A DNA stretch of 64,000 nt from Ruegeria atlantica (GCF_013032005.1 NZ_WQBE01000017.1:1-64000); one strand, 5' to 3'; counted from the stretch's first letter, positions 18,505 through 28,700 are shown. Translations and numbers: made by a program. The notes: generated by a model from the sequence alone, not told the origin.

Positions 18505-18515
18505 TAAATATTTTA
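18505..18515 (+). promoter_or_regulatory. Candidate XylR operator upstream of xylF
   Basis: TAAATATTTTA, inside the near-palindrome GTAAATATTTTAC, lies in the 151-bp xylR-xylF divergent region, 80 bp before the xylF start. Its reverse complement is identical to the site in front of xylB. Confidence 0.45.
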
Positions 18516-18594
18516 CCGACTGAAATAAATATGGTATTCAAATTTGTGAGAGCCGCGAATCGAAATGCGATGGCTCGGCAAATGGGAGGAAATC

Positions 18595-19614
18595 ATGAAG
18601 AGAATTCTCAGCTTTTCGGCTGTGGCCACTTTGTTGGCTTCGACCGCATTCGCAGAGCCAGTGGTCGGCGTAAGCTGGTCGAACTTTCAGGAAGAGCGTT
18701 GGAAAACAGACGAAGCGGCCATCAAATCGGCGCTTGAAGCAGGGGGTGCCGAGTACATCTCGGCAGACGCGCAGTCGTCTTCCGCAAAGCAGCTTTCGGA
18801 CATTGAAAGCCTGATCGCCCAGGGTGTAGACGCGCTTATTATTCTGGCCCAGGACGCGCAGGCAATCGGACCGGCTGTTCAGGCGGCGGCGGACGAAGGT
18901 ATTCCAGTCATTGCCTATGATCGCCTGATTGAGGACGACCGCGCGTTCTATTTGACCTTCGACAACGTGGAGGTCGGCAGAATGCAGGCTCGGGCTGTCT
19001 TTGAAGCCATGCCCAAGGGCAACTACGTGATGATCAAAGGCTCTCCTACTGATCCGAACGCAGATTTCCTGCGCGGTGGTCAGCAAGAGATCATCGGAGC
19101 AGCCGTCGACAGCGGTGACATCGTAATCGTTGGTGAGGCCTATACGGATGGCTGGCTGCCGGCGAACGCGCAGCGAAACATGGAGCAGATCCTGACCGCG
19201 AATGAGAACAACGTGGATGCGGTTGTTGCGTCAAATGACGGTACTGCAGGCGGTGTTGTTGCTGCGCTGACCGCACAGGGCATGGAAGGCATTCCGGTTT
19301 CCGGTCAGGACGGCGACCACGCAGCATTGAACCGTGTCGCACTGGGAACGCAGACGGTTTCGGTTTGGAAGGATGCTCGCGAACTTGGAAAGGCCGCAGG
19401 CGAAATCGCTGTCGCATTGAGCGGTGGGACAAGCCCTGCTGATGTCGAAGGCGCAGTGAGCTGGACATCACCGGGTGGGACCGAGATGAACTCGGTTTTC
19501 CTAGCGCCTGTTCCAATCACTAAGGACAACTTGTCCGTGGTTGTTGATGCCGGATGGATCCCGCTGGAAGATCTTTGCCAAGGCGTTGAAAACGGACCTG
19601 CCCCTTGTAACTAA
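18595..19614 (+). CDS. xylF: D-xylose ABC transporter substrate-binding protein
   Basis: Periplasmic xylose receptor, 339 residues, of the periplasmic-binding-protein type with LacI-like fold. The signal peptide is [20 protein letters not shown], cut before EPVVGVSW. Typical features are [28 protein letters not shown] and [16 protein letters not shown], followed by PVSGQDGD. I chose the ATG at 18595, behind GGGAGGAAATC, rather than an ATG 10 codons upstream. It is the first gene of xylFHGA, with a strong hairpin between its stop and xylH. Confidence 0.94.
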   Translation: MKRILSFSAVATLLASTAFAEPVVGVSWSNFQEERWKTDEAAIKSALEAGGAEYISADAQSSSAKQLSDIESLIAQGVDALIILAQDAQAIGPAVQAAADEGIPVIAYDRLIEDDRAFYLTFDNVEVGRMQARAVFEAMPKGNYVMIKGSPTDPNADFLRGGQQEIIGAAVDSGDIVIVGEAYTDGWLPANAQRNMEQILTANENNVDAVVASNDGTAGGVVAALTAQGMEGIPVSGQDGDHAALNRVALGTQTVSVWKDARELGKAAGEIAVALSGGTSPADVEGAVSWTSPGGTEMNSVFLAPVPITKDNLSVVVDAGWIPLEDLCQGVENGPAPCN

Positions 19615-19622
19615 ACCACTCA

Positions 19623-19652
19623 GCCCTGGGCCTCTTAGTCTGGGCCTGGGGC
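19623..19652 (+). terminator. Intercistronic hairpin between xylF and xylH
   Basis: The arms 19623-19632 and 19643-19652 form a 10-bp stem with two G-U pairs and a 10-nt loop, 9 nt behind the xylF stop. No T-run follows, so stabilisation of the xylF mRNA or partial termination is more likely than full termination. Confidence 0.6.
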
Positions 19653-19677
19653 AAATGCTGAATATGAAAGATCGGAA

Positions 19678-20976
19678 ATGACCGAAACTTCGTCTCAGCC
19701 GATACCTGAAAAAGCGAAAACCAGCCTGTTCCAGCAGCTGGAACTGGACATGCGACTTTTGGGAATGATCGGCGCGTTTGTCATCCTGTGCATCGGATTC
19801 AACATCTTCACAGATGGAAGGTTCCTGACGCCGCGCAATCTATTCAACCTGTCCATTCAGACAGTTTCGGTTGCCATTATGGCATGTGGGATGGTGTTCA
19901 TTATCGTCACGCGACACATCGACTTGTCGGTTGGCGCGCTATTGGCAACAACCTCGGCTGTGATGGCAATGACGCAAACCGAGCTTTTGCCGCAAATACT
20001 TGGGATGGGTTTGAACAACCCGGCAACCTGGGCGATCACAATCGTTGTCGGGTTGTTTGTCGGCACACTGATTGGTGCGTTTCATGGCTGGATGGTTGGT
20101 TATCTGACGATACCGGCTTTCATTGTCACACTTGGTGGATTTCTGGTTTGGCGAAACGTGGCGTGGTATTTGACCAGCGGCCAGACGATTGGTCCTCTGG
20201 ATAGTACATTCCTGATGTTTGGCGGCACCAACGGAACATTGGGAACGACGACAAGCTGGCTGTTCGGCTTGTTTGCTACCGCAATCGCGATCTGGGCTTT
20301 GTGGAGTGGTCGCCGCGCAAAAGCGTCACATGGTTTCCCGGTAAAACCTGTTTGGGCTGAGGCCACTCTGGCCGGGATAATCGCAATTGCTATCCTTGGG
20401 TACGTTTACATCGTAAACAGCTACGCCATTCCGACGCGCCGGCTGCAACGTATGTTCGAAGCGCGCGGAGAGACAATGCCAGAGGGGCTGGTCGTCGGAT
20501 ACGGCATACCGATTTCCGTCCTTATACTAATCATAGTCGCGGTTACCCTGACGATCGTGGCACGGAAAACCCGGTTTGGTCGGTACATCTTTGCAACTGG
20601 CGGCAACCCGGATGCGGCAGAGCTTTCGGGTATCAACACTCGGCTGCTGACCGTGAAAATCTTTGCTTTGATGGGTTTCTTGTGCGCCGTTTCCGCGGTG
20701 GTCGCCTCGGCCCGCTTGGCAAACCATTCGAACGACATTGGTACGCTCGACGAACTTCGGGTCATCGCCGCTGCAGTGATCGGAGGAACCGCATTGTCGG
20801 GCGGCATCGGTACCATCTATGGCGCGATCCTTGGTGCATTGATCATGCAGGCGCTGCAATCGGGCATGGCAATGGTTGGCGTTGACGCGCCGTTTCAGAA
20901 CATCGTCGTCGGCAGCGTCCTCGTGTTGGCCGTCTATATCGACATCGTTTACCGCAAGCGACTGGGGGCCAAGTGA
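19678..20976 (+). CDS. xylH: D-xylose ABC transporter permease
   Basis: 432-residue inner-membrane permease of the ribose/xylose class, with about ten predicted helices. Characteristic segments are [20 protein letters not shown] near residue 64, [12 protein letters not shown] and [18 protein letters not shown] near 302, and [19 protein letters not shown] near 373. The long size compared with RbsC is usual for XylH. Its stop overlaps the xylG start by 4 bp (ATGA). It forms the pore that accepts xylose from XylF. Confidence 0.94.
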   Translation: MTETSSQPIPEKAKTSLFQQLELDMRLLGMIGAFVILCIGFNIFTDGRFLTPRNLFNLSIQTVSVAIMACGMVFIIVTRHIDLSVGALLATTSAVMAMTQTELLPQILGMGLNNPATWAITIVVGLFVGTLIGAFHGWMVGYLTIPAFIVTLGGFLVWRNVAWYLTSGQTIGPLDSTFLMFGGTNGTLGTTTSWLFGLFATAIAIWALWSGRRAKASHGFPVKPVWAEATLAGIIAIAILGYVYIVNSYAIPTRRLQRMFEARGETMPEGLVVGYGIPISVLILIIVAVTLTIVARKTRFGRYIFATGGNPDAAELSGINTRLLTVKIFALMGFLCAVSAVVASARLANHSNDIGTLDELRVIAAAVIGGTALSGGIGTIYGAILGALIMQALQSGMAMVGVDAPFQNIVVGSVLVLAVYIDIVYRKRLGAK

Positions 20977-21779
20977 TGCAAGCTCAGGATACTCAGAAAA
21001 AACCTTCTGGCACTGGGCGCGGTTCAGGCGCGCCGCCATTGGTCGAGATGCGCGATATTTCGATTTCCTTCGGTGGGATCAAGGCCGTCGACCATGTGTC
21101 GGTCGATCTCTATCCGGGTGAAGTCGTTGGCCTGCTTGGCCATAACGGGGCCGGGAAGTCCACTCTGATCAAGGTTCTGTCCGGCGCCTATCAGATGGAT
21201 CACGGTGAGATCCTGATTGATGGCAAGCCAGTCGAGATTGGCAATCCCCGTGACGCCCGGGCGAATAACATCGAAACGATATATCAGACGCTCGCCTTGG
21301 CCGACAATCTGGACGCGACATCGAACCTGTTCCTGGGGCGCGAGATGACGACGCCTTTTGGTTTGGTCAACGACGCAGCCATGGAGGCCGAGTGCCGAAA
21401 GATCATGGCTCAGCTCAACCCGAACTTTCAGAAGTTCAATGACCCGGTCTCCGCCTTGTCGGGTGGGCAAAGACAATCAGTGGCGATCGCTCGGGCTGTC
21501 TACTTCAACGCACGTATTCTGATCATGGATGAGCCGACAGCAGCGCTCGGGCCGCATGAAACTCAGATGGTGGCGGATCTGATCCACCAGCTAAAGGCGC
21601 AAGGCATCGGGATATTTCTGATCGATCACGACGTGCATGCCGTCATGGAACTGTGCGACCGCGCCTCGGTCATGAAGAACGGAAAACTGGTTGGGACGGT
21701 CGATATCGCAGACGTAACTGATGACGATCTATTGTCGATGATCATTCTCGGCAAGCAGCCAGCACAAAAAGCAGAGTAG
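20973..21779 (+). CDS. xylG: D-xylose ABC transporter ATP-binding protein (single domain)
   Basis: 268-residue ATPase with one nucleotide-binding domain: Walker [10 protein letters not shown]-loop near [11 protein letters not shown], signature LSGGQRQS, Walker [13 protein letters not shown] and H-loop IDHDVHAV. Enterobacterial XylG has two fused ATPase domains of about 500 residues. This half-size form must work as a homodimer. There is no sign of truncation, since xylA follows 9 bp later with its own ribosome site. It overlaps xylH by 4 bp. Confidence 0.9.
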   Translation: MMQAQDTQKKPSGTGRGSGAPPLVEMRDISISFGGIKAVDHVSVDLYPGEVVGLLGHNGAGKSTLIKVLSGAYQMDHGEILIDGKPVEIGNPRDARANNIETIYQTLALADNLDATSNLFLGREMTTPFGLVNDAAMEAECRKIMAQLNPNFQKFNDPVSALSGGQRQSVAIARAVYFNARILIMDEPTAALGPHETQMVADLIHQLKAQGIGIFLIDHDVHAVMELCDRASVMKNGKLVGTVDIADVTDDDLLSMIILGKQPAQKAE

Positions 21780-21788
21780 GGGGCAGAA

Positions 21789-23096
21789 ATGCCAAGTGGA
21801 TTTTTTGAAGGGATCGAGAAGGTCCAGTTTGAAGGCGTGGACAGCAAGAACCCGTTGGCCTTTCGTCACTACGACCCGGATGAAATCATCATGGGCAAGC
21901 GTATGGAGGACCATCTGCGGTTTGCGGTGGCCTGGTGGCATTCATTCGCGTGGGAGGGTGGAGACCCCTTTGGTGGACCTACGTTCGAACGCCCATGGTA
22001 TCCTCAGGACGATATGGGCCGGGCACGCCAGAAGGCAGATATTGCATTCGAATTGTTCGAGCTTTTGGGGCAGCCATTCTTTTGCTGGCACGACGCTGAT
22101 ATCCGGCCTGAGCAGGGAAATTTTGCCGATAACCTGCGCACATTGGAAGAAATCACCGATTATATCGGTGAAAAGATGCAAGTTTCTGGCACCAAACTGC
22201 TTTGGGGTACGGCCAATATGTTCAGTCATCGTCGCTGGATGTCTGGCGCCAGTACCAATCCTGATCCCGACGTTTTTGCGTTCGCTGCAGCGACAGTGAA
22301 ATCCTGTATGGATGCAACTCACAAACTAGGCGGTGAAAACTATGTTCTGTGGGGTGGTCGTGAGGGCTACGAAACCCTTCTGAACACGGACCTGAAAACT
22401 GAATTGGACCACATGGGCCGTTTTCTGAACATGGTCGTAGAGTACAAACATAAGATCGGGTTCAAAGGCACCATTCTTGTTGAGCCGAAACCTCAGGAGC
22501 CTTCCAAGCACCAATACGACTATGACGCAGCTACTTGCATCGGTTTTCTCAGGAAGTATGGGTTGGAGAACGAAGTGAAACTAAATCTCGAGCAGGGCCA
22601 CGCGATCCTTGCCGGGCATAGCTTTGAGCACGAAATTGCGGTTGCGGCTGCTGAAGGGATGCTGGGTTCGATTGATATGAACCGCAACGACTACCAATCC
22701 GGATGGGATACAGACCAGTTCCCGAACAATACACCGGAAGTTGCCCTAGCTTACTATTACATTCTGAAAGCTGGTGGTTTTACCACCGGCGGCACAAATT
22801 TCGACGCCAAAATTCGCCGGCAATCGATTGACGCTGTCGATCTGGCGGCGGCTCATATCGGCGGAATGGATATATGCGCACGTGGTTTGAAAGCAGCGGC
22901 TGCAATGATTGAAGATGGAGGATTGGAAAACGCGCTTTCGCAACGCTACTCCGGTTGGAAGTCTCCCAAAGCGGAGTCCATGTTAGGCAGTAGTCTGGAT
23001 GAAATTTCCGCTCGCGTTTTAAATGAAGGAATAAACCCAGAGCCGCAATCTGGACGCCAGGAAATACTAGAGAATTATGTGAACAGATTTGTCTAA
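21789..23096 (+). CDS. xylA: Xylose isomerase
   Basis: Converts D-xylose to D-xylulose in the cytoplasm. The 435 residues and motifs fit class II isomerases: [11 protein letters not shown] near 98 (catalytic His and metal Asp), [32 protein letters not shown] with the metal-ligand Glu, [17 protein letters not shown], and [20 protein letters not shown] where GSIDANRGD is more common. It is the last gene of xylFHGA, 9 bp behind xylG. The product goes to XylB. Confidence 0.95.
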   Translation: MPSGFFEGIEKVQFEGVDSKNPLAFRHYDPDEIIMGKRMEDHLRFAVAWWHSFAWEGGDPFGGPTFERPWYPQDDMGRARQKADIAFELFELLGQPFFCWHDADIRPEQGNFADNLRTLEEITDYIGEKMQVSGTKLLWGTANMFSHRRWMSGASTNPDPDVFAFAAATVKSCMDATHKLGGENYVLWGGREGYETLLNTDLKTELDHMGRFLNMVVEYKHKIGFKGTILVEPKPQEPSKHQYDYDAATCIGFLRKYGLENEVKLNLEQGHAILAGHSFEHEIAVAAAEGMLGSIDMNRNDYQSGWDTDQFPNNTPEVALAYYYILKAGGFTTGGTNFDAKIRRQSIDAVDLAAAHIGGMDICARGLKAAAAMIEDGGLENALSQRYSGWKSPKAESMLGSSLDEISARVLNEGINPEPQSGRQEILENYVNRFV

Positions 23097-24037
23097 CTGC
23101 CAAACTTGGGTGTTTTCCACTGCTGTCAAAAGTCATGCCAAGCCGTCTTTGGTGCTGAGGGCACGAATGGAGGTTTTGTTCATAACCCGTCCATATAGAC
23201 AAAACCCCTCCTTATTATGGTCGAATGTCCGCAATTCGTTTTGGGTCACAAATGCTTGACGGTTGGGTCGCAAATGAGTGACGTAAATGACCGATTTATT
23301 GAAGTTTTGGCCGTCGATTGAGTCAATTATCAGTGACGTTCCACATTTCCTTGTCAGGCGACACATAGTTCTGCCACCAGCGACAGAACCTTGCCATTTT
23401 CGCCTCACTTCCTTCATCCAGCACCTAGACCGATTTCAATGATCCTGACTTCCCTTTTGGTAAAATCAGGGCTGATTTGCAGACCATACGCCGAAGGCGC
23501 CTGTTCCTGCTGATCTGCCACGTGGCGAACGCGGATGGGGGCGAGGCAATGCTATTCGACAATAGTGGTGCGGCCCGCAGGCGCAGCCGAGGACACGGTG
23601 TTGTCTAATAGGGTTGCCCGAGGGGGAAGGCAGTGTCTTACCCCTGATGGCCAGGGGCGCGTTGTCTCACAAAACAAAAGCAAGAGCGCAGTACGCTATG
23701 CCACCGTTGGGAACGTTTACCTCAACACTCAATGGTCGGCAAAAGGTTTGATGTAACTGTTCTTAGTTCAGAGCGTCGTTAGAGGCTTTTAGCCCTTACC
23801 AGGCATTCTCCCATTCCAATAACTTTTGCTCATGCAGCAAGCCACGAACCGCAATATGCGGACAGTCTGAGTGGCTGAGTTAGAGGCAGAGAAGCGGACA
23901 AAGGTTGAATTCGCTGCGGTTGCACCAAGGTCTGCAATATCGAGTAACCGGCCGCATATGCGCGGCTGGTCTCTCAATTTTACCGCTCTCTGAGGAGATT
24001 TTCAGGTCGGTTCCGTTTCTCCGGCGGGTTGGAATGT
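23097..24037. other. Long gene-poor stretch after xylA, likely decayed
   Basis: About 940 bp lie between xylA and the acyl-CoA dehydrogenase gene. Short frames occur, for example a 94-codon frame at 23133-23417 on the minus strand, but none resembles a known protein or has a good ribosome site. A tandem pair of 14-bp repeats at 23241-23276 resembles the inner terminal repeats of some insertion sequences. I see no transposase gene. The stretch may be the scar of an insertion and deletion. Confidence 0.4.
23241..23276. repeat. Tandem 14-bp repeat, possible insertion-sequence end
   Basis: TTGGGTCACAAATG (23241-23254) and TTGGGTCGCAAATG (23263-23276) are spaced 22 bp apart and differ at one base. 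On the other strand they read as repeated CATTTGYGACCCAA. This recalls the multiple terminal repeats of IS21-like elements. No element body is present. Confidence 0.4.
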
Positions 24038-25216
24038 TCAGACAGTCTCACCAAATCCTTTCGGTACTGGCAGATCAGGCAAGGACGCCGCTCGTTTTTG
24101 CAGGGCCCGCCCGATAACTACACGGCTGATTTCGGTTGTCCCGTCCACAATCCGCAGCATTTGCGCGAGGCGGGACAAACGATCCAGACCATAAGGCTGC
24201 AGCAGACCCATGCCGCCCAGCACTTGCGTGCAGGTATTTGCAGCCTTCACTGCGGCATCTGGCACAAACCGTTTGGCATGGGCGGCCATCAGTGGGCCCT
24301 CGGGCGTGCCAAGGGCCTCTGCCGCCTTGCGGTACAGTAGCTTCGAGGCTTCAAGATCGGTCGCAACCTCGCCCAGCATCCACTGGATCCCGTCCAGATC
24401 GAGGTTCCTGCCACCAAACATCTTGCGGTTCTTGGAATAGGACAGCGCCGTATCTAATGCAGCTTGCATCAATCCACAGCATCCTGACGCAATCGAAACG
24501 CGGGCAATATCGATCGCCATGAGTGAGCCTTGCAGGCCCTGGCCAATGGGCAGGATGATATTGTCTTCGCTCACCACGACATTGTCCATGTACATCTCGG
24601 CCAGAGGCAGGAAGTTGTAGGACGGGGTGTCGTAGAGCGGGCCAAAACTGAGGCCCGGAGCGTCGGCGGGAATGGCGATCATCGCCATATCCTTGTGGCC
24701 GGGTGCATCACTGGTTTTGACCACGGTGAAATAGATATCAGCCTCGGTCGCCAAGCTGACCCATGCCTTCGCACCGCTGATCGTCCATGTGCCGTCATCA
24801 TTGATCACGGCTCGCGAATACATGTTTGTGGCATCCGATCCCGATTGCGGTTCGGTCAGCGCAAAGTTCGCCAGTTTGCGGCCAGAGGTCAGGTCCCGTG
24901 CCCATTTTTCCTTGAAGGCATCTGTGCCATAGCCGCAGCCCGCGAACGTACAGATGTTATGCATCGACAGGGCAAAGGCATAAGCGCCATCTCCGAGCCC
25001 CAGCTGTTCGTAGACCTGAATGCCCTCTGAAAGTGGCAAGCCCTGGCCGCCAAACTCCTCGGGGGTGTAGAGCCCCGTCAGGCCAACGGCCCCGGCCTTG
25101 ACCGACGCATCACGGGGCCATGTCTTCGTGGCGTTCCAGGCGTCCACATTTGGCAGGATGACCTGCTCGGCGTGGTCGCGTGCGGCCTGGAGTATGGTGG
25201 CGAGTTTGTCTGACAT
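24038..25216 (-). CDS. Acyl-CoA dehydrogenase
   Basis: FAD-dependent oxidation of an acyl-CoA to the 2-enoyl-CoA, 392 residues. Visible features are the substrate and FAD loop [13 protein letters not shown] near 118, [29 protein letters not shown] and the C-terminal QVLGGMGL. At the position of the catalytic base the motif is VDGTTEISR, so Asp358 stands where the classical medium-chain enzymes have Glu. It lies downstream of an AraC regulator on the same strand and near fragments of other beta-oxidation genes, so it may be the survivor of a larger operon. The substrate chain type is unknown. Confidence 0.88.
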   Translation of the reverse strand: MSDKLATILQAARDHAEQVILPNVDAWNATKTWPRDASVKAGAVGLTGLYTPEEFGGQGLPLSEGIQVYEQLGLGDGAYAFALSMHNICTFAGCGYGTDAFKEKWARDLTSGRKLANFALTEPQSGSDATNMYSRAVINDDGTWTISGAKAWVSLATEADIYFTVVKTSDAPGHKDMAMIAIPADAPGLSFGPLYDTPSYNFLPLAEMYMDNVVVSEDNIILPIGQGLQGSLMAIDIARVSIASGCCGLMQAALDTALSYSKNRKMFGGRNLDLDGIQWMLGEVATDLEASKLLYRKAAEALGTPEGPLMAAHAKRFVPDAAVKAANTCTQVLGGMGLLQPYGLDRLSRLAQMLRIVDGTTEISRVVIGRALQKRAASLPDLPVPKGFGETV

Positions 25217-25408
25217 TGGTGGATCCTTTCAAGGGCGATTGTTCTCAGATGACGCCACAACCCGGCAATCGTGGATGGCCAGACTGATGAGCTATGAAGG
25301 CGAAACTTCAGCTGAAAATGCTTCTCTGCGGCAAGATTTAGCGAGCCAGCCCGTTAAGCTCTATCTCGTGCGCTGACAGATAATTGTCCAAAAGTGACAA
25401 ATGGCCGC

Positions 25409-26428
25409 TTATGTTTGTGATTTGCGGTATGAGCTGGGCGTGCTTCCGGTCCAGCGTTGAAAGGCCCGGTGGAAATTGGCCGCCGACGAAAATCCGACAT
25501 CATGTGCGATGGCTTCAACGCTTTTGCGCCCCGCCTGAAGATCACGGATTGCGATGTCGCGCCGCAGGGCATCCTTTATGGCCTGAAACGACGTGCCATC
25601 CGCGTGTAGCCTGCGGATCAGGGTGCGCGGGGTCATGTGCATTGCGGATGCTGTCTGTGTTAAGGTCGCCGAATCCCAACCTGTCTGACCCAGATACGTG
25701 CGCACCCGCAGCGATTGGGTGTGTTCGCGGGAAGAGGTAAAAATCCAGTCTCGCGGCGCGTTTTGCAAAAACCGGTCAAGATCAGCTGTGCTTCGAGTCT
25801 GCACAGGGCCCATTACATTCGGATCAAACGCGATGGCGGTGGCGGGTTGGCCAAACCGCAGCGGTGCAGGAAAGATAATCGCGTAATCCTGATCAAAGTC
25901 CGGGCGATCAAACGCGAAATCAACGGCCTTAACCGGAACCTCATGCCCTGCCAGCCAAGACATGAGCCCGTGGGCAAGTTTGAGGATCAGCATATGTCCA
26001 AACCGCTGAAGCGGCACTTCGCCTTGTGGTTTCAGGGTAAGCACCAACGCGTTGTCGGCGTCCTCCAGATCAAACTGATAATCATCCAGCAACAAGTTCC
26101 AGAACGTTGAAAACCGGTAGAGCGCCGATGCAAGAGACGTGGCTTCCCTGACAGTGGTCAGAAGATGTTGTAGGGCCCTCGGCCGGACGGGTCTGCTCCA
26201 AAGCCCCATCATCTCATCACCGGTCTCGACTGCGGCAAGTTGATAGAGGCAAACGATCTGATCCAGCGTGACGCGACCATTCGGCGAGCGCGTATCCGCG
26301 TTCAGACCGGACCGGCTAAGCAGCGACGCCATCTGCGCCTCTGGGCACAGGGCACTTAGCGCCGCCAGCCAGTCATCGACAAACTGGCTGGAAACCGTGG
26401 AAAGGATCGTTGGCGTGACATTGGTCAT
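25409..26428 (-). CDS. AraC-family transcriptional regulator
   Basis: 339-residue regulator with an N-terminal arabinose-binding-like domain as found in the OruR/ArgR-type AraC group. The C-terminal AraC double helix-turn-helix includes LTQTASAMHMTPRTLIRRLH and VEAIAHDVGFSSAANFHRAF. It sits 192 bp upstream of the acyl-CoA dehydrogenase gene on the same strand, so it probably controls that gene. Regulators of this subgroup often control fatty acid or amino acid catabolism. The effector is unknown. Confidence 0.88.
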   Translation of the reverse strand: MTNVTPTILSTVSSQFVDDWLAALSALCPEAQMASLLSRSGLNADTRSPNGRVTLDQIVCLYQLAAVETGDEMMGLWSRPVRPRALQHLLTTVREATSLASALYRFSTFWNLLLDDYQFDLEDADNALVLTLKPQGEVPLQRFGHMLILKLAHGLMSWLAGHEVPVKAVDFAFDRPDFDQDYAIIFPAPLRFGQPATAIAFDPNVMGPVQTRSTADLDRFLQNAPRDWIFTSSREHTQSLRVRTYLGQTGWDSATLTQTASAMHMTPRTLIRRLHADGTSFQAIKDALRRDIAIRDLQAGRKSVEAIAHDVGFSSAANFHRAFQRWTGSTPSSYRKSQT

Positions 26429-26556
26429 AACGCCTCAGGAGGTATCACCAATTCCGGTCGACATGAAATGCAGGCTTGCAGATGGCGGCTTTCGCAGATG
26501 ACAGAATGTCAATGACTCAACCAGATAACGCTCTGCTTGAACTCATTTCAGTGTGG

Positions 26557-27330
26557 TCAGGCGACTTCGAACAGTGCTGCGGCGCCCATGCCTCCGCCGA
26601 CACACATGGAGGTCACCACGTATTTCACGCCACGACGCCTCCCCTCAATCAGAGCATGCCCGACTTGTCTCGCACCTGTCATGCCGTAGGGGTGGCCAAT
26701 CGATATTGCACCGCCGTTCACGTTGTAGATTTCGGGATTGATCCCAAGATGGTCACGGCAATACAGAACCTGGCAGGCAAAGACTTGGTTAAGCTCCCAA
26801 AGGCCGATGTCTTCAATGCGAAGACCTGCATTCTTAAGCAGCTTTGGAATTGCAAAGATCGGGCCGACCCCCATCTCTTCCGGTGCGTTTCCTGCAACAG
26901 CCATGCCGCGATAGATACCTAGCGGTGTGAGGCCCTGCTGCTCAGCCACTTTGCCTCCCATGAGCACACAAGCCGAGGCCCCGTCAGAGAGTTGGCTTGC
27001 GTTTCCGGCAGTAATCACGCCTCCTTCGACAACCGGGTTCAACTGGCCAAGAGCTCGGCCGTCGTGCCCGGCCGGTTGCCCTCGTCTTTTGGCAAGGTCA
27101 CATCTTCCAGGGTTTCCTCTCCGGTTTCGCGGTTCTTGACCCGCTTAATCGCAGTGATCGGGACGATCTCATCTTCAAACGTACCAGCGGCCTGAGCCCG
27201 GGCGGTCCGACCTTGGGAAAGTGCGGCGTATTCATCCTGGGCGTCACGACTGATCCCATAGGTCCGCGCCACATTTTCCGCCGTCATCAGCATCGGCATA
27301 TAGGCATGTTCAGATTGGTCGATAACGTTT
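26557..27330 (-). pseudogene. Acetyl-CoA acyltransferase (thiolase) fragment, frameshifted
   Basis: Two overlapping frames encode adjacent thiolase pieces. The first (27299 down to 27039) contains [20 protein letters not shown]. The second (27042 down to 26557) contains [30 protein letters not shown] and the C-terminal CVGGGMG. A single missing A near 27047 turns an expected [10 protein letters not shown] into a stop. The N-terminal half with the acyl-binding Cys is absent. The motif usually NEAFA reads NQVFA, a further sign of decay. Upstream the sequence runs directly into a crotonase fragment. Confidence 0.85.
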
Positions 27331-27575
27331 GGATCATTTGCGTTGCCGCTTCCAGCCCGGCAATCCTTTGCAGCCTTTGGGTGCCCTCGGCGCCTGGCAG
27401 CAGCCCCAGCTTGATCTCGGGCAGCCCCATCTATGCATCCGGCGTGGCGACACGGTAATCACAGGCGAGTGCGATCTCCAGCGCACCACCCATCGCGGCG
27501 ATAATGGGTTTCTTGCTGGTTTTAATCGTTACACAAATGTCTGGCAGGTCCGGCTTGTCCCAACCAGCCATATGT
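27331..27575 (-). pseudogene. Enoyl-CoA hydratase domain fragment (FadB/FadJ-like)
   Basis: The minus strand translates to a crotonase piece: KPDLPDIC, then KTSKKPIIAAMGGALEIALA, CDYRVATPDA, an in-frame TAG at 27433-27431, and [20 protein letters not shown] with GLEAATQMI. This matches the oxyanion-hole region of the hydratase part of multifunctional 3-hydroxyacyl-CoA dehydrogenases. A few residues are missing in the HG.ALGG loop. Both ends are lost, and it joins the thiolase remnant near 27300-27335, as expected from a deletion within a beta-oxidation operon. Confidence 0.75.
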
Positions 27576-27709
27576 ACCCGTCAAAAACGCAAACAACGCC
27601 AACAGGTAAAGGGCAGCGAATACGATGGTGGTTATTCTACAAACCAAGTCGAGCTTTACACAGAGCGAGTCAGTGCTGCGCAACCGTACTCAGCTACGCA
27701 CCAAACTGG

Positions 27710-28009
27710 TCACAGAGCGCCTTCGTCGCCAAGGAACTCGATACCAGCTGTCGCGCCATCACTGTAAGCAATACAATTCCAAGGAGCACGGTCCTCGCCA
27801 ACGCCGACGGTTACTTGTGTTCCCGCCTCGCTAAACGCAGACGACAGCACCACGACTTGCGAATTGTTCGTCGTATTGGCGACATCTCGCAGACATGCCT
27901 GCTGGGCAGGAGTCAGTTCTGAGGACGCAGTAGAGCTGCCAGTATCTTCACATGCTGCAACGGTTAGAGACCCAATTAGTACAGCTGTGGGGGTCATAAA
28001 TCTCTTCAT
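27710..28009 (-). CDS. Small lipoprotein, function unknown
   Basis: 99-residue protein with a lipoprotein signal: basic MKRF, a hydrophobic stretch, then the lipobox LTVAAC with Cys about residue 20. The mature part has a helix TPAQQACLRDVA and ends in WNCIAYSDGATAGIEFLGDE. The two remaining cysteines could form a disulfide. The ATG at 28009 is preferred because an upstream ATG lacks a signal-like start. Small lipoproteins of this shape occur in roseobacters, but I know of no function. It has no operon partner. Confidence 0.65.
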   Translation of the reverse strand: MKRFMTPTAVLIGSLTVAACEDTGSSTASSELTPAQQACLRDVANTTNNSQVVVLSSAFSEAGTQVTVGVGEDRAPWNCIAYSDGATAGIEFLGDEGAL

Positions 28010-28384
28010 TTTTTTTCCCTCGTTGGTTCTGCCTAACATTTGGTCAAAGATGCACTACAAAATCAACTATTCGATTGTGTCGACATTTCTGCGCGATAGC
28101 GGGCGCTAAACGGGAATGATCTCTTTCGATGGCAAGAGTCTTTCGGGCGGCAGGTCCATTCAAGCTTCCGTTTTGGGCACGATGCATGCCGTAGCTGAAG
28201 CACTCTAGAATGACGATAACGCGGGACTAAGCCGCCTTTTACACGGCCGTCAATTTAAGCCGGAAAACCTCGTCTCATGATCAGAGCTTTTTGCATTTAC
28301 TAACTTTCTGAACGGTGTTGTGAATTTTGGCGTAAAATCACAAGCCGTTTTGCGGAATATCTTTATATCGGCTGTGTTCCTGCG

Positions 28385-28588
28385 CGGGCGTAAAGTCCCG
28401 AACAGACAAATAGACTGGTCTGTCCCATGACCAGACTATCCCCGCGTTGCCAATCATCCCAGATTAGGGTGACGCGGGGAACTTTAAATCCAAGCGGCGG
28501 TCCTTGCCGTATTGAGCTTAACCCAATCCAATAGTGATTTGTGAGGGGGTAACGAGTTACGGCCTCGCCATTGTGCGGGGCCTTTTTT
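28385..28588 (+). ncRNA. Candidate structured non-coding RNA (plus strand)
   Basis: Several stems precede an intrinsic terminator. ACAGAC/GTCTGT (28402-28407 with 28418-28423) competes with CTGGTC/GACCAG (28415-28420 with 28429-28434). CCCCGCGT/ACGCGGGG (28440-28447 with 28472-28479) is a perfect 8-bp stem. The terminator closes the unit. No upstream gene exists to use that terminator, and no known RNA family is recognised. The 5' end is a guess. Confidence 0.35.
28561..28588 (+). terminator. Intrinsic terminator, plus strand
   Basis: GGCCTCGC (28561-28568) pairs with GCGGGGCC (28575-28582) over 8 bp with one U-G pair and a 6-nt loop, directly followed by TTTTTT (28583-28588). Confidence 0.75.
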
Positions 28589-28597
28589 GTTGAAGGT

Positions 28598-28654
28598 AAA
28601 AAAGGCCAGCTTCACAATGCGGATCCACTCACACACTTGCATTGCGAAGCTGGC
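28598..28654 (-). terminator. Intrinsic terminator, minus strand
   Basis: On the minus strand a 16-bp stem (28639-28654 with 28605-28620, one G-U pair, 18-nt loop) is followed by C and then TTTTTT (28603-28598). It is only about 10 bp from the end of the plus-strand terminator. Confidence 0.75.
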
Positions 28655-28700
28655 AAACAACTCTCCTACAGGGGGATGGTTAGTAGGAGGTGGCAGCACA
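28598..28700 (-). ncRNA. Candidate small RNA 3' part (minus strand)
   Basis: Upstream of the minus-strand terminator lies a second hairpin, CTCCTAC/GTAGGAG (28683-28689 with 28663-28669) with a 13-nt C-rich loop. A two-hairpin molecule ending in a U-tract is a usual small-RNA shape. No family is recognised and the 5' end is unknown. A 77-codon frame overlaps it, but I do not think it is coding. Confidence 0.3.

Noticed and set aside
20973..21779. XylG looked truncated, being half the enterobacterial size
   Set aside because: All ATPase motifs are present and xylA follows with its own ribosome site. Single-domain XylG is a normal alternative, so this is not a pseudogene.
23133..23417. 94-codon frame on the minus strand behind xylA
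   Set aside because: Composition is not protein-like, it covers the tandem repeats, and no family is recognised.
28385..28590. tmRNA, RNase P, SRP or 6S RNA
   Set aside because: None of the diagnostic core sequences of these RNAs is present.
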